DNA from: Mycobacterium sp. 852014-52450_SCH5900713
GTDB lineage: Bacteria; Actinomycetota; Actinomycetes; Mycobacteriales; Mycobacteriaceae
Assembly (NCBI RefSeq): GCF_001667075.1
Contig: NZ_LZIL01000010.1
Coordinates: 1 to 36,783 of the forward strand
Length of the DNA stretch: 36,783 nt
Reading direction: 5' to 3'
Shown: piece by piece, positions 26,006 through 33,822 of the stretch
Layout: each line of letters opens with the position of its first letter
How positions within the stretch are numbered: the first letter of the stretch is position 1
Position numbers and translations under genes: made by a program
The notes under the pieces: model-generated
The model's input: only the letters and a program-made list of their open reading frames with translations
Databases searched by the model: none
What the model was told of the DNA's origin: nothing

Positions 26006-27304
26006 GTGAGTCTCAAGACGGGTATCGCGACGCGAACCAACGGGGCCCCACCGCCCGAGGTGCCCCTCTCCGATATTCACCTCGACTCACTGGACTTCTG
26101 GGGTCTCGACGACGACTTCCGCGACGGGGCCTTCGCGACCCTGCGCCGCGAGGCCCCGCTGTCGTTCTGGCCCGCGATCGAGATGGAGGGATTCGAGGCG
26201 GGCGACGGGTATTGGTCGCTCACCAAGCACGACGACGTTCACTTCGCCAGCCGTCATCCGGAGATCTTCAGCAGCACCCCGAACATCACGGTCAACGACA
26301 ACGCGCCCGAGATCGCCGAGTACTTCGGCTCGATGATCGTGCTGGACGATCCGCGGCACCAGCGGCTGCGCTCGATCGTCAGCCGCGCGTTCACCCCGAA
26401 GGTGGTGGCCCGCATCGAGGCGTCGGTACGCGAGCGGGCCCGCCGGCTGGTCTCGTCGCTGATCACCAATCACCCCAATGGGGAAGCCGATCTGGTCACC
26501 GAGCTCGCCGGGCCGCTGCCGCTGCAGATCATCTGCGACATGATGGGCATTCCCGAGGAAGACCATCAGCGAATCTTCCACTGGACCAACGTGATTCTCG
26601 GGTTCGGCGACCCCGACCTGACCACCGACTTCGACGAATTCCTCAAGATCTCGATGGACATCGGGGCGTACGCCACCGCGCTCGCCGAGGACCGCCGCGT
26701 CAACCACCATGACGACCTGACCACCAGCCTGGTCGAAGCCGAGGTCGACGGCGAACGGCTGTCGTCGGCCGAGATCGCGTCCTTCTTCATCCTGCTGGTG
26801 GTGGCCGGCAACGAGACGACGCGCAACGCGATCAGCCACGGCGTGCTCGCCCTGTCCCGCTACCCCGACGAACGGGACAAGTGGTGGGCCGACTTCGACC
26901 GGCTGGCGCCCACGGCGGTCGAGGAGATCGTGCGGTGGGCCTCGCCGGTGGTCTACATGCGGCGGACCCTGACCCGCGACTTCAAGCTGAGCGGCACCAA
27001 GCTCGCGGAGGGCGACAAGGCCGTGCTGTGGTACAACTCGGCCAACCGCGACGAGTCGACTTTCGCCAACCCCTGGCTGTTCGACGTGGCGCGCACCCCC
27101 AACCCGCATTTCGGCTTCGGTGGCGGCGGGGCGCATTTCTGCCTGGGCGCCAACCTCGCCCGCCGCGAGATCCGGGTGATCTTCGACGAGTTGCGCCGCG
27201 AGATACCCGACATCGTCGCGACCGACGAACCCGCGCGCCTGCTGTCGCAATTCATCCACGGCATCAAGGCCCTGCCGGTCGCCTGGACCCCGCCGCGGGG
27301 GTAG
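26006..27304 (+). CDS. cyp124: CYP124, methyl-branched lipid omega-hydroxylase
   Basis: This 432-residue cytochrome P450 closely matches H37Rv Rv2266 (CYP124A1), which omega-hydroxylates methyl-branched fatty acids, isoprenoids and cholesterol-type side chains. Hallmarks are the I-helix AGNETT, the EIVR (ExxR) motif, and the heme loop FGGGGAHFCLG with Cys379 as the iron ligand. A perfect AGGAGGT at 25994-26000 supports the GTG start. The preceding gene encodes an MmpS-like secreted protein instead of the cyp128/stf3 neighbours I recall for H37Rv. A GATATC-type palindrome follows 29 bp after the stop. Confidence 0.95.
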   Translation: MSLKTGIATRTNGAPPPEVPLSDIHLDSLDFWGLDDDFRDGAFATLRREAPLSFWPAIEMEGFEAGDGYWSLTKHDDVHFASRHPEIFSSTPNITVNDNAPEIAEYFGSMIVLDDPRHQRLRSIVSRAFTPKVVARIEASVRERARRLVSSLITNHPNGEADLVTELAGPLPLQIICDMMGIPEEDHQRIFHWTNVILGFGDPDLTTDFDEFLKISMDIGAYATALAEDRRVNHHDDLTTSLVEAEVDGERLSSAEIASFFILLVVAGNETTRNAISHGVLALSRYPDERDKWWADFDRLAPTAVEEIVRWASPVVYMRRTLTRDFKLSGTKLAEGDKAVLWYNSANRDESTFANPWLFDVARTPNPHFGFGGGGAHFCLGANLARREIRVIFDELRREIPDIVATDEPARLLSQFIHGIKALPVAWTPPRG

Positions 27305-27333
27305 CGCGCAGTCCGGAAGCATGTGCGCACTTT

Positions 27334-27363
27334 GAAATTCGATAGCGCATGCGATATCAATTC
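27334..27363. repeat. GATATC-type palindromic intergenic repeat, copy 4
   Basis: Read on the - strand this copy is GAATTGATATCGCATGCGCT followed by ATCGAATTTC, close to copy 2. Unlike the other three it lies between two genes on the same strand (cyp124 and the NTF2-like gene). It ends 6 bp before the candidate -10 TAACCT (27370-27375), so it spans the expected -35 region. Confidence 0.7.
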
Positions 27364-27382
27364 CGGGCCTAACCTAGTCGTC

Positions 27383-27922
27383 ATGACGATTCCCGCGTTT
27401 CCGCCCGCGGAGGTGCTGGCCGCCCGCGAGAAGCTCGTGCTCGACCACTTCCACGACGAGGTCCGCCAGGACTGGGACGACGTGTTGTCGACCTTCCCGC
27501 ATCCGCGCTACGAGCTGATCCCGCAGATGATCGTGCACGACGGCGACGCCGCGGTGCGCGACTACTACACCTACACGCGGACCGCGTTTCCCGACCAGGA
27601 CCACGAGATCATCGCGCTGCGGCACAGCGCCGACGCGGTGATCGTCGAGTTCTGGTTGATGGGCACGCATCTCGGTTACCTGGGCAAGGTTCCGCCCACC
27701 GGCAGCCGGTTCCGGGTCCGCATGACCGCCTACTTCGTCTTCGACGAAGCCGAAACGCTTGTCTGCGAACGCATTTACTTCGACACGCTGACCATGATCA
27801 AACAGCTCCTCGGCGGCCTGGACATGAAGAAGCCGGCGAACTGGCTGCTGGCCGCGCGCTGCGCGCGCGGATTCCTCTCGATGTCCTCGGAAAAGCCCGA
27901 CCCCACGCTGGTGAGTGCCTAA
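27383..27922 (+). CDS. NTF2/SnoaL-like protein
   Basis: This 179-residue protein resembles SnoaL/ester-cyclase NTF2-fold proteins: the YYTYTRTAFPDQDHEIIALRHSAD region, then FWLMGTHLG and GSRFRVRMTAYFVFDE, give the cone-shaped fold's strands. There is no signal peptide. The catalytic role is unknown; related proteins are isomerases, cyclases or non-enzymatic binders. The ATG at 27383 follows TAACCT by 7 bases, so it may be leaderless. The next gene starts 9 bp downstream. Confidence 0.8.
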   Translation: MTIPAFPPAEVLAAREKLVLDHFHDEVRQDWDDVLSTFPHPRYELIPQMIVHDGDAAVRDYYTYTRTAFPDQDHEIIALRHSADAVIVEFWLMGTHLGYLGKVPPTGSRFRVRMTAYFVFDEAETLVCERIYFDTLTMIKQLLGGLDMKKPANWLLAARCARGFLSMSSEKPDPTLVSA

Positions 27923-27931
27923 ACTTACTGC

Positions 27932-28378
27932 ATGCGTGGCCTTTATGCGTTAGGCGGCCTGACCGCCGTGGCGATGTTGGGTTTGTGCGCGACGGCCACC
28001 GCCGCGCCGTCGCCGCCGGGCTCGCACACCGAGAAGTGGATCGACCTGCAGACGGGCCAGTGCGTGGCCGACCTGCCACCGATCGACCTGAGCCGCGTGA
28101 CGGTCACCGTGGTTGATTGTGCCACAGCACATTTGGCCGAGGTGTATCTGCGCGCCCCGATGGCCGTGGACAAGGCCGTCGCCATCGTCGCCAATAAGGA
28201 CTGCAACGACGGATTCGCCCCGTATACCGGCCGACCCATTGCCGGCAGCCCGTTTTCGATCACCTACCTGATCGACTCGAATCAGGATCGCACCGGGGCC
28301 AATCCCACCCCCAGCACCGTGATCTGCCTGCTGCAGTCGGCCAACGGGCAGGCGCTGACCGGGTCCGCGCGCCGCTGA
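27932..28378 (+). CDS. Secreted septum-formation-domain-like protein
   Basis: This 148-residue protein has a short signal peptide (residues 1-25, ending ATAAA). The mature part has four cysteines ([27 protein letters not shown]), a pattern seen in actinobacterial septum-formation (PF13845-type) proteins, where the DCxxxHxAEV segment is characteristic. The function is uncertain. TAAACT (27920-27925) ends exactly 6 bases before the ATG, giving a leaderless-type promoter inside the end of the preceding gene. Its stop directly abuts the stop of the convergent HAD gene. Confidence 0.72.
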   Translation: MRGLYALGGLTAVAMLGLCATATAAPSPPGSHTEKWIDLQTGQCVADLPPIDLSRVTVTVVDCATAHLAEVYLRAPMAVDKAVAIVANKDCNDGFAPYTGRPIAGSPFSITYLIDSNQDRTGANPTPSTVICLLQSANGQALTGSARR

Positions 28379-29077
28379 TCAGCTGCCGAGTTGCCGTGCG
28401 AGGTCGAGGAAGTCGGACGCGTTGACGTCGAACTCGTCGGAATAGACAACGTCGGCCTCGCCGTCGACGCCGAACTCCAGCGGCCGAGCGACGAACGCGG
28501 TCCGGAAGCCCAGCCGGGCCGCGGCGCGGATGTCGTACTTGTGGCTGGCCACCATCATGATCTCGTCGGGGCTCAGGCCCAGGTAGCCGGCCGCCATCCG
28601 GTAGATCGCCGGGTCGGGCTTGAACACCCCGGCCATCTCCGCGGCGAAGACGGCGTCCCAGGGCAGGCCCGCGCGCTTGGAAATCTCGATGACCGTCGAC
28701 ACGTCGGCGTTGGACAGGGTGGCCAGCGTGTACGCGGTTCGAAGCCGTGTCAGCCCCGGCATCACGTCCGGCCAGGGCTTCAGCCGCCGCCAGACCAGGG
28801 TGAGTTCGTCGCGTTCGGCGTCCGAAAATGGGACGCCGCAATCGTCGAGCGCCCGCCGGTACACCGAGTGCACCGACACCCATCCGGTCTGCCGAGCTTG
28901 GGCGTCCTCGAGCGCGGTGAAGTAGCCTGCGCGCCAACGCCGCACCACGTCGGGCCAATCGACGTCCGGGTGGCGGCCGGCGCTGATCCGCCGCGCCTCG
29001 TCGCAGACGGTCGAATGAAAGTCCGTCGCCGTGCCCTGCACGTCGAACAACAGCGACTTAACCACACGCGCAATCAT
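28379..29077 (-). CDS. HAD-superfamily hydrolase, haloacid dehalogenase type II-like
   Basis: This 232-residue enzyme shows HAD motif I as FDVQGTATD with nucleophile Asp12, motif II as TLSNAD, and the motif III/IV region as FKPDPAIYRMA followed by MMVASHKYDI. The arrangement is that of L-2-haloacid dehalogenases. The Gln in DVQGT replaces the usual aromatic residue (DxFGT), so the substrate may differ from haloacids. It runs stop-to-stop into the secreted-protein gene with no bases between them, and is divergent from the DUF202 pair across 35 bp. Confidence 0.85.
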   Translation of the reverse strand: MIARVVKSLLFDVQGTATDFHSTVCDEARRISAGRHPDVDWPDVVRRWRAGYFTALEDAQARQTGWVSVHSVYRRALDDCGVPFSDAERDELTLVWRRLKPWPDVMPGLTRLRTAYTLATLSNADVSTVIEISKRAGLPWDAVFAAEMAGVFKPDPAIYRMAAGYLGLSPDEIMMVASHKYDIRAAARLGFRTAFVARPLEFGVDGEADVVYSDEFDVNASDFLDLARQLGS

Positions 29078-29112
29078 GCAACCTCGGGCGCTGATGAATC
29101 TACGATGTCCTG

Positions 29113-29469
29113 GTGGCCGACTCCGCCGACGAGCACGAGCCCGACTACCGGCTCACCTTCGCCAACGAGCGGACGTTTTTGGCCTGGCAGCGCACCGCGC
29201 TGGGCCTGCTCGCAGCGGCCGTCGCCGTCGTGCAACTGGTCCCGGAGCTGGGGATACCCGGCGCGCGCCGCGTGCTCGGCGTCGGCCTTGCACTGCTGGC
29301 CATTCTCACCAGCGGGATGGGGCTGCTGCGCTGGCAACAGGCGGATCGCGCCATGCGCAGCGGCGCCCCCTTGCCCCGGCATCCCTCACCGACCTACCTC
29401 GCCGTCGGTCTGACGGTGGTGGGGCTCATCGCGCTCGCGTTGGTGATCGTCAAGGTGGTCATCGGTTGA
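29113..29469 (+). CDS. DUF202 membrane protein
   Basis: This 118-residue protein has three hydrophobic helices (about residues 27-45, 52-70 and 95-117) and the DUF202 signature [12 protein letters not shown] near the N-terminus. It matches H37Rv Rv2272. The function is unknown. TACGAT (29101-29106) ends exactly 6 bases before the GTG start, so the mRNA is probably leaderless. It overlaps the next DUF202 gene by 4 bases. Confidence 0.85.
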   Translation: MADSADEHEPDYRLTFANERTFLAWQRTALGLLAAAVAVVQLVPELGIPGARRVLGVGLALLAILTSGMGLLRWQQADRAMRSGAPLPRHPSPTYLAVGLTVVGLIALALVIVKVVIG

Positions 29470-29768
29470 GCGGCAGTCAGGCCGAACGGACGACGCTGGC
29501 CTGGACGCGGACGTCCTTCGCCTTCCTGGCGAACGGCGCCCTGCTGATGATCAAAAACCTGCACGGTTCCGTCGGGCCAACGGCAGTGATCCCCGCGGCT
29601 TTGGCCGGCGCCGTGGCCCTCGCGACGTTCGTGATCGCCGTGCGCCGGCAACGCACGCTGCAGCGGCAGCCCCTGCCGATGCGGATCACCCCCCGGCGCC
29701 AGGTGTACATCATCGGGACGGCCGTGCTGGCCCTCATCGTCGTCACCACGCTGGCCCAACTGATCTAG
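29466..29768 (+). CDS. DUF202 membrane protein, second copy
   Basis: This 100-residue protein begins with TTG inside a TTGA overlap with the preceding gene, so translation is coupled. It carries the DUF202 signature [18 protein letters not shown] and three membrane helices, and matches H37Rv Rv2273. Adjacent DUF202 pairs are common in actinobacteria and may form a hetero-oligomer; that is inference. Confidence 0.85.
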   Translation: MSGSQAERTTLAWTRTSFAFLANGALLMIKNLHGSVGPTAVIPAALAGAVALATFVIAVRRQRTLQRQPLPMRITPRRQVYIIGTAVLALIVVTTLAQLI

Positions 29769-29787
29769 CCGAGTACAGCGGACCGAA

Positions 29788-29815
29788 GCGTCCGCGGGGT
29801 CTTGGGCTACGAATC
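29788..29815 (+). promoter_or_regulatory. SigK-type promoter of sigK
   Basis: GCGTCC (29788-29793), a 16-base spacer, and CGAATC (29810-29815). It is one of four promoters in this cluster with the same pattern, which implies that sigK activates its own transcription. The expected transcription start is near 29822, where an in-frame GTG lies. Confidence 0.75.
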
Positions 29816-29854
29816 ACGGGAGTGGACAGCTGCCTGGCGCTAGGCTACCGATCG

Positions 29855-30418
29855 ATGACGGGACCGCCCACGCCCAGCAAGGACCTGGACGCGCTGCTGC
29901 AGAAGGTCGCGCGCGGGGACCGCGACGCGTTCGCCGCGGTTTACGACCTCACTAAAAGTCGGGTGTACGGAATGGTCATGCGCGTCCTGCGCGATTCCGG
30001 CTACAGCGAGGAAACCACCCAGGACATCTACTGCGAGGTGTGGCGGACGGCGCCGGGCTACGACGCCAGCAGAGGCTCGGCTCTGTCGTGGCTGCTGACC
30101 ATCGCGCACCGACGGGCGGTCGACCGGGTGCGCACCGAGGAGGCGTCCGGCAGGCGGGATACGCGCTACGCCGCGGCCAGCGCCGACCCCGCCAGTGACG
30201 TCGTCGCCGATTCGGCGATCGCCGGCGACGAGCGCCGCCGCGTCGTCGAATGCCTGGGCGCGTTGACCGACACGCAGCGGGAGTGTATTCAGTTGGCTTA
30301 TTACGACGGGCTCACCTACAGCCAGGTGTCGGACCGCCTGGCCGCGAATCTGTCGACGATCAAGTCACGCATGCGCGACGCGCTGCGCGCCTTGCGTAAC
30401 TGCCTGGAAGTGCCATGA
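29855..30418 (+). CDS. sigK: SigK, ECF sigma factor
   Basis: This 187-residue sigma factor is the same length as H37Rv SigK (Rv0445c). Region 2 is at about 25-90 ([17 protein letters not shown] to [16 protein letters not shown]) and region 4 at about 131-182 ([22 protein letters not shown]). The ATG at 29855 (MTGPP) matches the homologue. An in-frame GTG at 29822, exactly at the predicted transcription start, would add 11 residues, and no clear Shine-Dalgarno site precedes 29855. SigK directs expression of mpt70 and mpt83. It overlaps rskA by 4 bases. Confidence 0.94.
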   Translation: MTGPPTPSKDLDALLQKVARGDRDAFAAVYDLTKSRVYGMVMRVLRDSGYSEETTQDIYCEVWRTAPGYDASRGSALSWLLTIAHRRAVDRVRTEEASGRRDTRYAAASADPASDVVADSAIAGDERRRVVECLGALTDTQRECIQLAYYDGLTYSQVSDRLAANLSTIKSRMRDALRALRNCLEVP

Positions 30419-31113
30419 CCGAACCGAACGAATTCGAATTGCTCGAGCTCGCAACGCCATACGCGTTGGATGCCGTGTCGGATGAGGAACGCGCCGAAAT
30501 CGAGCGGCGGGTGGCGGCCGCGCCACGACCGGTGGCGGCTGCCTTCGACGACGAAGTCCGTGCCATCCGCGAGACGATGGCGGTCGTCTCGGCGACGACG
30601 GCCGTCGAACCGCCGGCGCGCCTGCGGGCCGCGACGCTGGCGGCGATATCCGCCCGCGACGAGCGCAAATACGGTTGGCGCACCGCAGTTTTGGCGTCCG
30701 CGGCGGCAGCGGTGGTGGTCGGCGCCGCCGCATTCGGCGTGGGGATCCTGATGCGCCCGCACCCGCCGTCGACCATCGCCGAGCAGGTTTTCGCGGCCCC
30801 GGACGTGCGCACCGTCTCCGGCCCGCTCGGCAATGGCACTGCCACCGTTGTCTTTTCCCACGACCGCAACGCCGGTGTGCTGGTGATGAACAACGTCCCG
30901 CCCCCGAAGCCGGGGACCGTCTACCAAATGTGGTTGCTGAGCGACAAGGGCCCGACGTCGGCCGGGACGATGGGCACCGCGGCGGTGGCCCCGTCGACCA
31001 CCGCGACGCTCACCAACCTCGGATCGTCCACCACCCTGGCGTTCACCGTCGAACCCGGTACCGGGTCGCCGCGGCCGACCGGAACGATCCTGGCCGCATT
31101 GCCCCTCGGCTGA
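30415..31113 (+). CDS. rskA: RskA, anti-sigma-K factor
   Basis: This 232-residue membrane protein, equal in length to H37Rv Rv0444c, binds SigK at the membrane and releases it after regulated proteolysis. The N-terminal cytoplasmic anti-sigma domain (1-85) includes [22 protein letters not shown]. One membrane helix spans about 89-113. The outer domain (115-232) is the RskA C-terminal fold ([18 protein letters not shown]). The ATGA overlap with sigK keeps the two proteins in balance. No disruption is seen, so SigK activity should be inducible here. Confidence 0.93.
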   Translation: MTEPNEFELLELATPYALDAVSDEERAEIERRVAAAPRPVAAAFDDEVRAIRETMAVVSATTAVEPPARLRAATLAAISARDERKYGWRTAVLASAAAAVVVGAAAFGVGILMRPHPPSTIAEQVFAAPDVRTVSGPLGNGTATVVFSHDRNAGVLVMNNVPPPKPGTVYQMWLLSDKGPTSAGTMGTAAVAPSTTATLTNLGSSTTLAFTVEPGTGSPRPTGTILAALPLG

Positions 31114-31127
31114 ATTTCAAAACGAAT

Positions 31128-31155
31128 CCGTCCGCGGCCGCGTCGTCTCCGAATC
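31128..31155 (+). promoter_or_regulatory. SigK-type promoter of the mpt83-like gene
   Basis: CCGTCC (31128-31133), 16 bases, CGAATC (31150-31155), followed by ACTC exactly as in the mpt70 promoter. It lies 15 bp after the rskA stop and would give a leader of about 54 bases containing the AAGGAG ribosome-binding site of the mpt83-like gene. Confidence 0.8.
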
Positions 31156-31215
31156 ACTCCTGTCCGGTCGAAAGGCGGCGGTTTACGCCGTCCATGGAGA
31201 AGGAGTGCAAACGCG

Positions 31216-31890
31216 ATGATCAGCGTTCGGGGCAGGACAATCGCTGCGGCAGGGCTCGCGACGATTGCGGTAGTTGGCTTTTCGGCGTGTTCGAACAACA
31301 AATCGGCATCCGAACCGATGACCAGCGGCAGCATGGCCACAGTCACCAGCAGCATGGCGGCTCCGGCGACGACGTCGGCCGCGGCCGATCCGGCGGCGGA
31401 CCTCATCGGTGCGGGGTGCGGCGATTACGCCAAGCAGAACCCCAGCGGCCCCGGCTCGGTCGCCGGGATGGCTCAGGACCCGGTCGCCACGGCGGCGTCC
31501 AACAACCCCATGCTGAGCACGCTGACGTCGGCGCTGTCGGGCAAGCTGAACCCGAACGTCAACCTGGTCGATACGTTGAACAACGGCCAGTACACGGTTT
31601 TCGCGCCGACCAACGCCGCGTTCGACAAGCTGCCGGCGGCCACCATCGACAAGCTCAAGACGGACTCGCAGCTGCTCAAGAGCATCTTGACCTATCACGT
31701 CGTGCAGGGTCAGGCAAGCCCGATGAAGGTCGACGGTGACCACACGACCCTGCAGGGCGCCAAGCTGACCGTGACCGGTCAGGGCAACGACCTCAAGGTC
31801 AACAACGCCGGGCTGGTGTGCGGCGGGGTGCACACCGCCAACGCGACGGTGTACATGATCGACACGGTGCTGATGCCCCCAGGCCAGTAG
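31216..31890 (+). CDS. mpt83: MPT83-like FAS1-domain lipoprotein
   Basis: This 224-residue surface lipoprotein has a signal peptide ending in the lipobox FSAC, with lipidated Cys25. A Thr/Ser/Ala-rich linker (26-60) is followed by one fasciclin (FAS1) domain at about 85-220 ([30 protein letters not shown]). It resembles H37Rv Rv2873 (MPT83), a SigK-controlled antigen. The FAS1 domain is closely similar to the secreted paralogue at 33823, reflecting a duplication. A SigK-type promoter precedes it and a canonical intrinsic terminator follows 20 bp after the stop. Confidence 0.92.
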   Translation: MISVRGRTIAAAGLATIAVVGFSACSNNKSASEPMTSGSMATVTSSMAAPATTSAAADPAADLIGAGCGDYAKQNPSGPGSVAGMAQDPVATAASNNPMLSTLTSALSGKLNPNVNLVDTLNNGQYTVFAPTNAAFDKLPAATIDKLKTDSQLLKSILTYHVVQGQASPMKVDGDHTTLQGAKLTVTGQGNDLKVNNAGLVCGGVHTANATVYMIDTVLMPPGQ

Positions 31891-31910
31891 CCGCCCGCGA
31901 ATCAGGGATG

Positions 31911-31942
31911 AACAGCCCGGCTTCGACCGGGCTGTTTTCTTT
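31911..31942 (+). terminator. Intrinsic terminator after the mpt83-like gene
   Basis: Perfect 10-base arms AACAGCCCGG (31911-31920) and CCGGGCTGTT (31927-31936) enclose a CTTCGA loop and are followed by TTCTTT. This is a canonical Rho-independent terminator, relatively uncommon in mycobacteria. It should end the sigK-rskA-mpt83 transcript before dipZ. Confidence 0.88.
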
Positions 31943-31952
31943 GCGGCGGAAC

Positions 31953-31980
31953 CGATCCGCGGCGCCCCTGGCAGCGAATG
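31953..31980 (+). promoter_or_regulatory. SigK-type promoter of dipZ
   Basis: CGATCC (31953-31958), 16 bases, CGAATG (31975-31980). The -10 overlaps a possible ATG at 31978. The next in-frame ATG, 31987, is exactly 6 bases beyond the hexamer, implying a leaderless dipZ mRNA. It lies just after the mpt83 terminator. Confidence 0.65.
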
Positions 31981-31986
31981 ACTTTC

Positions 31987-33738
31987 ATGCTCACCATTGC
32001 GCTGATCGGCTTCGTCGGAGGTCTCATCACCGGCGTATCGCCGTGCATCCTGCCGGTGCTGCCGGTGATCTTCTTCGCCGGCGCGCAGGGTCGCGCCGAT
32101 GACCCTGCCCCACAACCGGTTTCCGGCGCAGGCGTGGATGTCGCGGTCAGGCCGGGGCGCACGTCGCGCAGTGCCCGCCCCTACCTCGTCATCGGCGGTC
32201 TGGTGCTCAGCTTCACCGCGGTCACGCTGGCCGGCTCGACACTGCTGTCGCTAGTGCACCTGCCGCAGGACGCCATCCGCTGGGTCGCCCTGGTCGTCTT
32301 GGTTGCCATCGGTCTCGACCTGATCTTTCCGCGGGTCGAGCAATTGCTGGAGCGTCCGTTCGCGCGTATCCCGCAAAAGCAGTTGGGGTTTGGTGGCGGC
32401 GGGTTCGGTCTCGGCCTGGCGCTGGGCGTGCTGTATGTCCCGTGCGCCGGGCCCATTCTCGCCGCGATTGTGGTGGCCGGCGCCACGGCTCCCCTCGGCC
32501 TGCGCACCGTCGTGTTGACTGGCACCTTCGCGCTGGGCGCCGCCTTGCCGTTGTTGGTCTTCGCGTTGGCGGGCCATCGGGTGGCCCAACGGGTGGGAGC
32601 GTTTCGACGGCGGCAGCGGCAGATCCGGGTCGCGGCCGGGATCGTGATGATCGTGCTCGCGGTCGGACTGGTGTTCAATGTTCCCGCGGCTCTCCAACGC
32701 GCCCTTCCCGACTACACCAGCGGGCTGCAACAACGGTTGGCCGCCGACCGCACGGTCCGGGAGAAGCTCAACCTCGGTGGCATCGTGAACGACCAGAACG
32801 CGCTGCTGTCCAATTGCAGTGACGGCGGTCGGGAGCTCGAAAACTGCGGCCAGGCACCCGATCTCAAGGGCATCGCCGGTTGGCTGAACACTCCCGGCAA
32901 CCAACCGATCACACTTGCGTCCCTGCGCGGCAAGGTCGTGCTCATCGACTTCTGGGCATACTCCTGCATCAACTGCCAACGCGCCATCCACCACGTCGTC
33001 AACTGGTACAACGCCTACCAGGGCGACGGTTTCGAGGTCATCGGGGTCCACACCCCGGAGTACTCGTTCGAACAGGTGCCCGGCAACGTCGCCAGAGGGG
33101 CCGCCGACCTGAGCGTCACGTACCCGATCGCCTTGGACAACGGCTACTCCTCGTGGACGAACTACCGCAACCGTTACTGGCCTGCGGAGTATTTGATCGA
33201 CGCCGCCGGCCAGGTGCGCCACATCAAGTTCGGCGAAGGCGACTACAACGTCACCGAGGACCTGATCAGGCAGCTGCTCGTGGCGGCGCATCCCGGGCTC
33301 AAGCTGCCTCCCCCCTCAGATGCGAGCAGCTCAACCCCACCGGACAAGACCACACCCGAGACCTACTTTGGCGTCGGGAAGGTCGTCAACTATGGCGGCG
33401 GCGGGGTATACGACGAAGGCACAACCACTTTCGGCTATCCGCCCACGCTGGCCGCCGATAGCTTCGCTCTGAAAGGCCCGTGGTCGCTGGACTACCAAGG
33501 CGCCACCGCAGCCGGCAACCAGTCCAGCATCGAGTTGAATTACCACGCCAAGAACGTCTACATCGTCGTCGGTGGCACGGGGTCCCTCACGGTCACCCGT
33601 GACGGACGATCCGTCGCGATTCCCATCAGCGGGCCACCGACGTCACACCAGATCGTCGCCGGCGAGCAACCGCAATCGGGGACTCTCGAGGTCCGCCCCG
33701 ACCAAGGGCTGCAGGTGTATTCGTTCACCTACGGCTGA
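31987..33738 (+). CDS. dipZ: DipZ, CcdA-thioredoxin fusion
   Basis: This 583-residue membrane protein moves reducing power across the membrane to envelope or secreted proteins. The N half is a CcdA-type electron conduit with about six helices and redox cysteines Cys20 (SPCILP) and Cys153 (VPCAGP). A TlpA-like thioredoxin domain follows, with active site WAYSCINC (Cys327 and Cys330). The last 120 residues ([13 protein letters not shown] onward) form the DipZ-specific beta-rich domain. It resembles H37Rv Rv2874, without that annotation's long N-terminal extension. The ATG at 31987 is chosen because the SigK -10 covers the ATG at 31978. Confidence 0.92.
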   Translation: MLTIALIGFVGGLITGVSPCILPVLPVIFFAGAQGRADDPAPQPVSGAGVDVAVRPGRTSRSARPYLVIGGLVLSFTAVTLAGSTLLSLVHLPQDAIRWVALVVLVAIGLDLIFPRVEQLLERPFARIPQKQLGFGGGGFGLGLALGVLYVPCAGPILAAIVVAGATAPLGLRTVVLTGTFALGAALPLLVFALAGHRVAQRVGAFRRRQRQIRVAAGIVMIVLAVGLVFNVPAALQRALPDYTSGLQQRLAADRTVREKLNLGGIVNDQNALLSNCSDGGRELENCGQAPDLKGIAGWLNTPGNQPITLASLRGKVVLIDFWAYSCINCQRAIHHVVNWYNAYQGDGFEVIGVHTPEYSFEQVPGNVARGAADLSVTYPIALDNGYSSWTNYRNRYWPAEYLIDAAGQVRHIKFGEGDYNVTEDLIRQLLVAAHPGLKLPPPSDASSSTPPDKTTPETYFGVGKVVNYGGGGVYDEGTTTFGYPPTLAADSFALKGPWSLDYQGATAAGNQSSIELNYHAKNVYIVVGGTGSLTVTRDGRSVAIPISGPPTSHQIVAGEQPQSGTLEVRPDQGLQVYSFTYG

Positions 33739-33755
33739 CACATCCCACCCCGCAC

Positions 33756-33783
33756 CAATCCGAAGGTGCCCGGGCTCCGAATC
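33756..33783 (+). promoter_or_regulatory. SigK-type promoter of the mpt70-like gene
   Basis: CAATCC (33756-33761), 16 bases, CGAATC (33778-33783), followed by ACTC as in the mpt83 promoter. The predicted leader of about 33 bases contains AAAGGAG (33808-33814) before the ATG at 33823. Confidence 0.78.
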
Positions 33784-33822
33784 ACTCGTCAAATGTCCGA
33801 CAAACCAAAGGAGTCGAAGGCG

